From positions 992,001 through 1,056,000 of the forward strand of contig VNKQ01000013.1 of the NCBI GenBank assembly GCA_016508695.1: DNA of 64,000 bases, written 5' to 3'. Origin of the DNA: Hyphodiscus hymeniophilus (taxonomy: Eukaryota; Ascomycota; Leotiomycetes; Helotiales; Hyphodiscaceae). The notes under the pieces are model-generated. The model did no database searches, was not told the DNA's origin, and saw only the letters and a list, made by a program, of their open reading frames with translations. The first letter of the stretch is position 1. Every line of letters starts with the position of its first letter. The position numbers were made by a program, and so were the translations under genes. Below, one piece after another: positions 54,972 through 64,000 of the stretch.

Positions 54972-57247
54972 CTCAACTCTGACGAGTATATTTTTGCATT
55001 TTTAAAGTATTTTATAAGCACGTTTTAGAACTGCTTTTTTTTTGTGATTAGGACGGGAAATAAAGTCAAGCGAGCCCCCAAGGCATCAAAAACTTCTTTC
55101 TTGCTCTTTTGGTTCTTGGGACTTCTCCAAGACTACTTTGCAGCTTGTCTTTTGCTTTGACAGAAGTTTTTTTGCAAGTGGAGCTTTTCTTCGGCTCGGC
55201 GAAATACAGGCGGGGGAGGTCCACCAGCTAGACCGCCACATGCAGTTTTTCGAGCAAAGCAAAGCAATAGGACAGGTCTTGGCTCTGGCATGGCCCAATT
55301 GATAAATACTGCCTCTCGAAACAGGTGCACCTCAATGTCGCATCTTTGATTAGCATCACTCTAGCGATTCCAGCAGTTTTCTGTACCGCTTTATCAGACA
55401 AAGTCGGCCAGAAGCAGCTTGATGTGGATATCTTGCAAATCTTTCCCTGATGAGCCTGTGAGTACAGCACAAATTTCCTAACCTCTTGGGATTTTCAACA
55501 AGGCTGACCAGATTTTAGCAAGTCCAGAACTCGACTGCTTGCCAGATTTATTCGCAGAAGAAATCCCTGGAACCAACTTCAAAAGGCGTGATAGCGTGAT
55601 ACTACCGAAAGCTTCAATCTAGCCCCCTGATTCTGTACCAGATTGGCTCAGGGTCCCGAGCAGAATCGACAGACATTCTTGCTAGGTGGTGTGCTGGAAC
55701 TCAGCTTCGTCCAACACCCATGTAACACCGGCGTCAACAGGGTCTTCAAGCTCATATGTGGATGTTGTGGCCTTCGTCCATTATATCCTCTTTGAATCGG
55801 CAAATTCTTCGACTCAGGAAGACATTGCATCTTCGAGGCTGTTTTATTCAGAATTTCGGATGAAGCTTGTTTCAGTCATGCTCGAATCAGCATTTCCTCC
55901 AATTACAGTAGCAGCGGTATCGTTGTCATCGTACTACGAAGACATTGCCGGGCTCGCTCTATTCCCTCATGTCGTCGGATACGGTAATTTGTTGCTTCGA
56001 ACATCGTTTGGATCGCCGAAAATATCCTACACGGGAATCATGGAATCAACCCGGTCTCTCGTGCTTGTTGACTCTATCCGTTCTCTTATATTGGATTCAC
56101 CATTCCCTCCGATCGCGGTTATAAAAGTACTTGGGCGGCACAGAAGTTCTGCACCGAAATCATGGCCTCGGTGCGATCCCATATGTACGACCCATCTCTG
56201 AGAGGATAGATCGTCATTGATGCTGTCTTTTGGCTCGCTTTGAAAGCACTTGCTCCAGGTGCCATCATGTTACCTCAGCTCGTCTATTAGTCCTGCATGC
56301 TACTAATGAAAGTCTTGTGCTGACCTGCCCTCAAGGTAAGCCCATCATCCTACGCCATGACGTGAAGGTAGCCTATTCAATCATAATACTCACTCGATAA
56401 TCACACTAGCTATTATGGCATGACATTTTCCCGACATTCGTTACATATTTACTGAGCCAGGCTAATGGCAATCGTCATGTTATTTGGCCATTTCTTTCTG
56501 TAAAAAATACTTCAACGATTGCGCTCGGGAGAGTTTGAACTGTTCAAAAAACTCATCCCTTGATAGATCAGTGTTTCCATTGAAGGTATGGAGAAGGCAG
56601 CTGACAAGGGTCAAGCTTTTTAATCCTGTCATTTAGCAATTCCTTTGTGCTTGAGTTGTGTTGCGTATTCAAGAGTTTAACAACATCAAATCCTTTACAT
56701 GCAGATGTCTCGTTGAATCCAAGCTCTTTCAAAACAGACATATGTTTGTAAGAAACACTTGTTATTGCCACTCATGCATCAAGTATGGCATAGCTAAAGT
56801 GTGCCCGTTCTGCAGCTATGTATTATGTTCCTCTCAATGTTCAAAGTTAGACAAGACAATGCCCAAATTCACTGGAAGACCTGAACTGCTCTGAGTGTAA
56901 AGTTGACGAAGGCCAGTAGCAAAGAGAAGCTGCTGAGCCACTGTTCGTGAAGAGTAATTTCCAGTTTGAAATATGATTACAGGTTGTATAACTCACTTCA
57001 GCCTGCCGATTGCTTCCAGACGTGATGTTCACTTCGTCGGGACGCTAGTATTCCGCGTTCGAGACGCGATCTCCTGGCGACACAAATATTGACACTTGCC
57101 GAAATCCGCACCAAACAAACACTTCACGACAACAATCCGAATAGCTTCCACCGTCAAAGAAAGACACCTCTCATCGCTAATCAGGAAATTGCCAAGCATC
57201 GACTCTCAAATCAAGACACCTTCGCCCTGCAGAGTGCCGTCGGAACC
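54972..57247. other. 2.3-kb gene-poor region
   Basis: A 171-codon plus frame (55686-56201) has no ATG start and no family. The opposite strand contains two similar short stretches (VIGGNADSSMTE and AIGGNGESNIRE, about 215 bases apart) broken by stops, hinting at a decayed repetitive coding sequence. The last 180 bases are the leader of the next gene; the frame stays open upstream of its ATG. Confidence 0.4.
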
Positions 57248-58946
57248 ATGGCTGAACTTCCTGATGCTCCGCAGCTGCCTTCGAGCATGAGCAGCTTGTC
57301 TACTATGACCTTCCAAGTCGCAGATACTATCAACATCATTGATGCAATCGAAAATCTCGCACTGAGTCAAGCTCAGCGAATGGACAAGCAAGGTTCCATC
57401 TTATGCGAAATCGAAGAATTTGAGAAGAACAGCCGCCTTATTACCCAGATTCTGCAACGACAGTTCTTTCACGAGAACGAAGCCAGACCGAACTTCAAGA
57501 CCAACTTCTTACGTGTTCTCACTCACGACCACTGCAGCTTAAGACACTGGTGTCTCGAACCCAAATATCTTGAAAGCACCTGCCACCTTGACAACGGCCG
57601 ATTTGATACCGAACGGGATGTTTTTCTTGCAAGCACTTCAAATAAGGGAGACTTTGATAAGTTGCCAGTAGAGATCCAACAACAGATTTTTACTGAAATG
57701 ACACTCGAAGACGTTACGAAATGTCGAACTCTTACCAGAGGATTCCGTCTCGCCATTGACATCCTTCCTCAGTACAAGGATATCGTCACATTCGCATCTA
57801 GCATTCTCCGTGCGGTGCTGAGCCTCGAAATTGCGTCGTATTTCACTTGTGCCGAACTCCACAATGCGTTGTGCAGCAAGAAGTGTGAGAATTGTGGCCA
57901 GTTCGGTCCATTTTTATACTTACTGCGGTGCGAGCGTGTTTGCTATGAGTGTATGACGACAATTGACGACTACCTACCTCTGAAGCCCGCTCATGCTATG
58001 CAGAAGGTTGCCGTGAAGAAGAAAGACTTCAACAAATACGACGTTCCAACTGCTCGCTGCCTACCGGGTCGTTATGACAGACTTCGTCCCCGAAAACATG
58101 AAAAAGGCGGAACGCAACTGGTGGACTTGTACTCTGCAATGAATGTTGGGGACGTCGTTCATGGCTCTCTCGATCGACTTAATCGTGCTAAACAGTAAGC
58201 GAATGTTTCCTCTCTTCGTTACAGACTTTTAAGACTTTGGACCTACATCTAATTGATAAGTACCCATATCAATCAACTCTAGCTAACAGTTTCGATTTGC
58301 AGACTCACAAAAGCAAAACAGGATGAGCGACATGATGCCTGGGTCGTCAAAATGGATGTCTGGCGGTCGCAACTCCCTTATGTAGTCGGACGAAGGCCGC
58401 CCCAGCCTGCTTTCGATAATTATGAAGATTGGCACGAAAGCAATCCTCACCGTTTCATGTAGGCCAAACTACTTCGACCCTAAGCTTGTACTCTGATCGC
58501 CAGGTAGCATCCTGAATGCGCTTCTGTGCTCTCTGATCTCTTTATTTATTTCAACTTCAAGAATCAGGTATTCGATGCTAATTCTTTTTGTCTTATTTAG
58601 GTGCGTTGTTGGTATGCCGTGGCTTGACCGATCCCGTCGCATTGCAGAGTGGGGTGTCGCATGTGTCGGATGCAATTCCTATCATCGGCAACGCACTGCC
58701 TCAATGACTGACGAAGAAATTGAAGCATACGAGGAGAAGACTCGGAAGGCGAGAATCGTTTACTCTCAAGAAGGATACACTGAGCATTTACCTCAGTGCG
58801 CCCCTGCGTTGGAGCTGATGGTCCGTGAGATGGACAAGCTGTTGTTTTGGCCGAAGATCACTCTACGTCCAAACCAAGTCTGCAACGTAGCTGGAGATCA
58901 GACGTCTATTAATCCGAATCTCTCTGCTGAAGACTGTTTTCTTTAA
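57248..58946 (+). CDS. F-box-like protein with cysteine-rich C-terminal region
   Basis: Exons 57248-58194, 58303-58458 and 58601-58946 give 482 residues (junctions CA|A and AT|G). ATG 57248 has a good context (GGAACCATGG). The F-box-like segment is FDKLPVEIQQQIFTEMTLED, with VTKCRTLTRGFRLAID, near residues 140-180. A cysteine set follows: CENCGQFGPFLYLLRCERVC, then YECMTTIDDYLPL, and later CVGCNSYHRQR in exon 3, perhaps forming a zinc site. This layout is frequent in mould F-box proteins, which act as SCF substrate receptors. Introns of 108 and 142 bases are long for this window. Part of exon 1 (57892-58065) is copied at 47559-47730. Confidence 0.82.
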
Positions 58947-59420
58947 CCAAAGCACGAACCAGTTCGGAGGATACGCCACAATCAGAGGTGTATACATTTC
59001 GGCACCTGGAGATCTGGTTGGCTTGCGTGCATAGAGACTGTTGCTTCTACTGCAGCAAAATTAGATACATTTTGTTGGTTCTATGTAATTAGGTGTTCAC
59101 TTACCGATACGGTAGCATTAAAATAAAGCTTGTCGACTTTGATCTGCCCCTCGCATAACACATGACACCGTGATCACCAGTATTTTGCAGAGGCTTTTGC
59201 GCCGTAGCTTGCGATGCCCTTATATTATTTCTCCCTGGGCGGAAGTTCCCTGGCTTACGTTAGTGTATCATAATCTCTGTCCTGTTTGATGCCTTATATC
59301 AACCATCTCTGCTTGGCTAACAAAGGTCTCACAAACCCATCGGATTTCTTGAACTCTCTTCTAGTCCAGCTATCCAAGTTCACCTCTAAGAAGCCTAGCA
59401 AATGCTCAGACACGGACAGT
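58947..59420. other. Convergent 3' flanks
   Basis: The F-box-like and GFA genes converge here. No gene is seen. Confidence 0.5.
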
Positions 59421-60533
59421 CTATTCAGTAATTCTACCCTTGTCCGCATACTCCTTTAAGCCTTCCTCCAAGCTCCTAACTAGACTCCGACTGACAGCCA
59501 ACTCCTCAAAGCTTACTCTCTCAGTCCACCACTCAAGCCAGCTCTCGACTCTCGCTCCCCCAGCAGGATCAAGCAAGCCTACACTGACATCCACCAGCTC
59601 GGGTCTTTCCTTACAATGCCAAAAGACCGTTGCTCCACACACGCCGCAGAACTCCCTACTCACGCCTTCTGAACTCGCATACCTTTTCGATGTGCCCATT
59701 TCATAGTCCATTTGTTGTCCATCCTCGCGAAAAATATTCGATTTCGGTATAAAGGCCCAAGGCTGGATCTCAAACCCTGAAGCCAGGCGGCAGGAGGCAC
59801 AGGTGCATGTTCCGGCCAGGTATTTGGTGTCTCCTGCTCGAAGCCACCAAGTCTTATTTTCCGGATTCGCGGGCGACGCTGAATGATAGGGCACCATGAG
59901 GTCTGGAAATGGGGAGCGAGCGGTTTTCGAGGCAGCATTGGGGCGTGTGATGTAGAATTTGACACCTCCACAACTGCACTCTACCTTCAGCCTCTCCTCT
60001 CCTGCCTCAGCTTGCTTTTCAGGCGAGAATTTCCGCAGAGCCTCTGCAGGGACAAGCTCTCCCTCTTTGCCATCCTGCAACTTCCACCTCTTCAATGGCC
60101 TCTCCGTTCCGTCTGGATCAACTATCGAGTTGAACCACACGCTTAAGCCTCCATCCAGCGTATCTTCAACCCATTTGCAGCCCATCCATTTCATGATCCC
60201 TTCTGTGCGTTCAAGGAGCCCCGACGTAAGAGCCCAACTTCCCAGGGTATGGAGTCTTGAAACGGTATGTGCACCGCAGGTCGAGCAAAAGTAACGGGTG
60301 GTTCGTTCTGAGCTGGGGTACGCCCTCAAGGAATAGGAGGTGGGATCGATCTTTTGGGACTTGGGAAGAAGTAAATATGATGTCCCAAGGGACCCAGAGA
60401 ATCTGCGGCAGGAACCGCAGAGGCAGAGAGCTCGTTCGTGGGGAATGGAGGAGGCGGGTAGGGTAATCGTGAGTTGGAAAGCTTTGCAGGCGCATGAGGT
60501 TGCCACCATCGTTGCTGCTGGAAACGAGTCCAT
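59421..60533 (-). CDS. Double GFA (CENP-V/GFA) domain protein
   Basis: A single exon of 370 residues. Two zinc-binding GFA folds lie in tandem. The first has ATSCACKAF (Cys14, Cys16), LCLCGSCRRFSGSLG (Cys37-42) and FCSTCGAHT. The second has VECSCGGVKFY, GTCTCASCRLASGFEIQPWA and FCGVCGATVFWHC. Each repeats the C-x-C ... C-x2-C ... C-x2-C set of the glutathione-dependent formaldehyde-activating family. The name comes from bacterial Gfa; many fungal members have no known substrate, and the second half is better conserved than the first. No introns, signal peptide or membrane span are seen. The start is the first ATG of the frame, in good context. Confidence 0.92.
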   Translation of the reverse strand: MDSFPAATMVATSCACKAFQLTITLPASSIPHERALCLCGSCRRFSGSLGTSYLLLPKSQKIDPTSYSLRAYPSSERTTRYFCSTCGAHTVSRLHTLGSWALTSGLLERTEGIMKWMGCKWVEDTLDGGLSVWFNSIVDPDGTERPLKRWKLQDGKEGELVPAEALRKFSPEKQAEAGEERLKVECSCGGVKFYITRPNAASKTARSPFPDLMVPYHSASPANPENKTWWLRAGDTKYLAGTCTCASCRLASGFEIQPWAFIPKSNIFREDGQQMDYEMGTSKRYASSEGVSREFCGVCGATVFWHCKERPELVDVSVGLLDPAGGARVESWLEWWTERVSFEELAVSRSLVRSLEEGLKEYADKGRITE

Positions 60534-61919
60534 GCTGCGTCGGCTGGTTCTATTGGTCTGGATCTGTTGGACGAAATCTGTTATGAGGTGTGATATCTAT
60601 TACCTTTCTCGAGAAGAAATTGAGAGGGATAAAAACCAGTCTCACCAGTACCAACTCACGCTTTCACGACAGGAGCTGGCGGTCTGTAAAGCGGTTTGAT
60701 CAACTACATATCTATCCGCAGCCGCACAACCATCGAACAAGGATGGCGGGGTAATATGATGCCCGCGTGACAACGAAATCTGATCTGTGAAAGGATCATA
60801 GTGAGTGGGCCACTCTTGGCCTTCTGTCTGATGGAACTGTCCTAAAACTTTTCGATAATCTGAGACTGTAGATACGAAACAACTTGCGCAAAATGTCAGT
60901 GCATGTTCAAGTTCTCTCCGTTGTTAGGTTCGCATTGCTCGAGGTCAATGGCTGGGCAGGTAGTAGCATAGTAGCTTCCAGCAGCCAGCTTCGGCTATGG
61001 ATGCGCGAGATCGGCGCCAATTAGGTCGAGCCGCGCGACTCTACTGCCGAGGTGAAAAGTTCCCGACCGGAGCCATTCTCATCTTTCTTCTTTCACACAA
61101 TTTTCCTTCTTATCTCGGATCCACAGCCGCCCCCCTTACCTGCCTATTTGTCTCCACTTTGCTACCGTATGGAAGTTTCCGTCGTCAAAGCAGCTGGGTA
61201 GCCTTGTCACACGAGGCTGACATCTTCGATAGCTGGCAGGATGCTTCAGATGCACGTTGCTTAGTGATGCAACTCTCGTTGAGGAGATTCGGAAAGAAAC
61301 AAGGCACGATGAAGTCATCGTAGAAAGAGATAATTTCACCGGCGAATTTCGTGTTCGAGAAGCATCGTGACTGCCTCAAGGTTGTAATTATAGCATCTAC
61401 GAGTCAGGTTTGTGCCTTGTCCTCCAAGGACGTTTATCGGGATTCCCTACGCTCCTCTATTGGCCTACAGTCTTCAGCCGCAAGCCGAACAGCCGTTTGT
61501 TCCGTCATCAGAGGCGTGATGTGAGACTGGAATATGCGTTCTGTATGGCCCCTTTCTCTTCTTTTCCTCGCTTAATTGAATACCGAATTATCCCCAACTT
61601 TTGCCAAGAGCTTCGAGTCTGTAAATGGCTCGTTGCGCAAGACGGAGGCCTTTTTTGATTTCCGCATGGAGGTCCATCATGTGTTTTTTATCCTTATCCT
61701 TAACAGGGGCAGAGAGACGTTGGGCAGTTTTGATATAAATTGATGGTGGCGCCCACATCGTTCTTTTAGCATCGCTTTAGTTACTCAGATCTCGAAGCTC
61801 GCTTAGACCCCTAAATCTACAATCTCTCGAATCACTCTCAACTTAACCTCAACTTAACCTCAACTCACTACCAACTCACTCTCAACTGACTGTCAGTCTT
61901 ATGGTCAACAAGCTCAACC
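60534..61919. other. Divergent promoter region (GFA protein / MFS transporter)
   Basis: This 1.4-kb region has no supported gene. Immediately upstream of the MFS start (about 61830-61895) is a set of short direct repeats built on CTCAACTTAAC and CCAACTCAC, likely in the 5' leader. Confidence 0.5.
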
Positions 61920-63712
61920 ATGTCGGACACTGAAAACTCTACCGAAGAGTCTGAAAAGGTTTTCGAGCCTATCAGAGACGAACCATCACCGCAAGTTACA
62001 CGAACACATTCAAATGGTTCTCGAATGCACCGCTCCACCACCAACACCTCGCAGAAAGAGATGCGAGATCCGAACCTAGATGTTAATCTCCCATACAGGA
62101 CCTTCACTTCGGAAGCGAACCTTAGCGAGTACGATACCGAGAACCCTGTGGGAGAAATCGATGGCAGGTTAGAGCCAGATGGACAACATCATTACAAGCT
62201 CGTGACATTCAAGGATCATGATCCAGAAAATCCCAAAAATTGGTCAAAGGCGTACAAGTGGTATTGTACCATGGTTGTTGCAGTAACCTGTTTCGTAGTG
62301 GCTTTCGCCAGTGCTGTCATTACAGCAGATCTTGCTGGTGTTTCAGAAGAATTCAATGTTTCTGAAGAAGTGTCCCTTCTCACCATCACGGTGCTCGTCG
62401 TTGGATTCGGTGTTGGTGAGTTTTTCGCCTACATTTCATCGGATTGGGTACTGACAGTCTAGGTCCCATGGTCTTTGCACCTCTCTCGGAAGTTCTCGGA
62501 CGAAGAATAATCTACGCAACAACTCTCTTGATTGCTGTCATCTTCGTTATTCCCTGCGCCGTCGCACCAAACATCCAAACACTTATTGTCTGCCGTGCAA
62601 TCGATGGAATCGCATTCTCCGCGCCTATGACGTTAGTAGGAGGTACCCTCGCCGATCTCTGGCGTACCGAAGAGCGCGGTGTTCCCATGGCAGCATTCTC
62701 AGCGGCCCCCTTTATAGGCCCAGCAGTCGGTCCCCTCATTGGCGGTTTCTTATCAGACGCAGCCGGCTGGCGATGGTTGTACTGGATCCAGCTTATATTG
62801 GCCGGTGTCGTCTACGTCCTCATCACATTTACAGTCCCTGAAACATATGCTCCGACTATCCTCGCAAAGCGCGCCAAAAAACTACGCAAGGAAACCGGCT
62901 CAGGCGACCACGTCACTGAACAAGATCTCGATCTGCGCCCTTTTAGCGAGCGTCTGCGCATCTTCCTCATCCGACCCTTTCAACTCCTTTTTGGTGAATT
63001 GATCGTCTTACTCGTCTCGGTCTATATGTCCGTCCTGTACGGGTTATTGTATATGTTTTTTGTGGCGTATCCCATCATCTATCAGGAAGGAAAAGGCTAT
63101 ACAGCAGGCATTACGGGCCTGATGTTTATTCCCATCGCTCTTGGTGTTCTCTGTTCAGCAGCTTGCGCACCTCTGGTCAACAAACACTATATGAAACTCA
63201 ATCGCCAACACAATGGCTCGCCTCCTGCTGAAGTCCGTCTCATTCCGATGATGTGTTCCTGCTGGTTCATTCCCATCGGGCTCTTTATCTTCGCCTGGTC
63301 ATCCTACCCTCAACTCTCATGGGTTGGACCTTGCATTGGGGGATTTCCAGTGGGCTTCGGTTTCATCTTCCTGTACAACTCAGCGAACAACTACCTGGTT
63401 GATTCCTACCAACATCAAGCCGCGTCCGCTTTAGCCGCCAAGACATTCCTGCGATCGTTCTGGGGAGCAGCAGTGGTTCTATTCACCACCCAAATGTACC
63501 ATCGCTTGGGCTACCAATGGGCGAGTAGCTTGTTGGCGTTCATATCTTTGGCATGCTGTGCAATTCCCTTCATATTCTACTTTTTTGGAGCGAGTATCCG
63601 CTCGAGGAGTAAGTATGCTTACTCTGGGGACGACGAGGAGACTTTGAAGACTTCTGGACAAGCCGATGACGCCGAGTTGGAGAGAGCAAGGAGTTATGTC
63701 AGTACTCCTTGA
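61920..63712 (+). CDS. MFS transporter, DHA1 type (drug/polyamine:H+ antiporter-like)
   Basis: Exons 61920-62415 and 62463-63712, joined G|GT, give 581 residues. The N-terminal 110 residues are hydrophilic. The core starts FKDHDPENPKNWSKAYKWYC, typical of fungal DHA1 (Tpo/Flu1/Caf5 relatives). TM1 is VVAVTCFVVAFASAVIT, and the 2-3 loop has GPMVFAPLSEVLGRR, a form of motif A. Motif C is seen in FIGPAVGPLIGGFLSDAAGW. Twelve spans can be counted, with a central loop of basic and acidic residues (KRAKKLRKETGSGDH). The final YSGDDEE tail is cytosolic. The substrate cannot be predicted; relatives export polyamines, azoles and other compounds at the plasma membrane. Confidence 0.93.
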
Positions 63713-64000
63713 ATGGGCTCGAGTTGCAACGCAGTGCTCTCCCGAGGAGAGTCACGTACGAGCATTATTAAACTCGGGCGAGTAGGAATAATCACGGTGA
63801 CAAGGAAGGGGCTGAGGAGGAGAAGGAAGAGGAAGTAATGGAGAGTGAGATTGAGGATGAGTACGTACGAAGTATGTCGATCGATTCGCAGTCGATCTAT
63901 CACGAGCGCATTGGGTTGGGATTGAATTGATGGAGTTAGCTGGTGGTTGCCAGTACACATAATTATAATAGGGTTGGGAGGATGATACCATATAGATCGT
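63713..64000. other. 3' flank of the MFS gene to window end
   Basis: Minus-strand frames here overlap a pyrimidine-rich stretch and are not supported as genes. Confidence 0.5.

Noticed and set aside
55686..56201. 171-codon plus-strand frame
   Set aside because: No ATG at the start, no family, low-complexity; kept only as a note on the gene-poor region.
63694..63960. Minus-strand frame at the window end
   Set aside because: Overlaps the MFS stop region and a pyrimidine-rich tract; no conserved content.

Overview
This is a nuclear segment of a filamentous ascomycete (Pezizomycotina). Evidence: genes are split by short introns, mostly 45-70 bases, with GTRNGT-like donors, CTAAC/CTGAC branch sites and AG acceptors. 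Several products are typical of moulds: a Zn2Cys6 regulator, an AA9 polysaccharide monooxygenase with a CBM1, an ApsB/Mto1-type centrosomin and a GT90 glycosyltransferase. A Leotiomycete-like saprotroph or plant associate is a guess from the gene mix, not shown by the sequence.

Layout. 1-5.6 kb: an F-box gene cut by the left edge with a triple internal repeat, then a GT90 type II membrane enzyme. 7.8-11.8 kb: arginase, a four-TM protein and a small three-exon protein. 11.8-15 kb: gene-poor, with one decayed coding region. 15-22 kb: a Zn2Cys6 factor and the large coiled-coil microtubule organiser ApsB/Mto1. 22-24.8 kb: a small orphan gene with a hexanucleotide repeat in its intron, then AT-rich relic DNA. 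24.8-44.1 kb: a dense housekeeping block with mitochondrial Mtf1-like factor, AMSH-type deubiquitinase, a DUF6594 membrane protein, mitochondrial GatB, a Dur3-type urea transporter, Vps41 and a DUF155/Rmd1-family mitochondrial protein. 44.1-49 kb: gene-poor, with degenerate repeats, an orphan gene and a truncated copy of an F-box exon. 49-54.5 kb: AA9 LPMO, a protein kinase and a DJ-1/PfpI protein. 54.5-57.2 kb: a split tRNA-Arg(ACG)-like locus in otherwise empty DNA. 57.2-63.7 kb: an F-box-like gene, a double GFA-domain protein and an MFS drug/polyamine-type transporter.

Functional links. Arginase and the urea transporter touch the same nitrogen route (arginine to urea, urea uptake) but lie 27 kb apart. 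Mtf1, GatB and the DUF155 protein all serve mitochondrial gene expression. AMSH and Vps41 both act in endosome-to-vacuole traffic. No secondary-metabolite or other obvious cluster is seen.

Most notable: (1) a tRNA-Arg(ACG)-like gene whose B box is cut by a 53-base insert with all signals of a spliceosomal intron, and a second intron-like insert after its acceptor strand; (2) two conserved genes (ApsB and AMSH) each lack one G in a G-run, which points to homopolymer errors in the assembly or to real frameshifts; (3) a 172-bp copy of an F-box-gene exon 10 kb from its source; (4) several decayed genes in the gene-poor islands.
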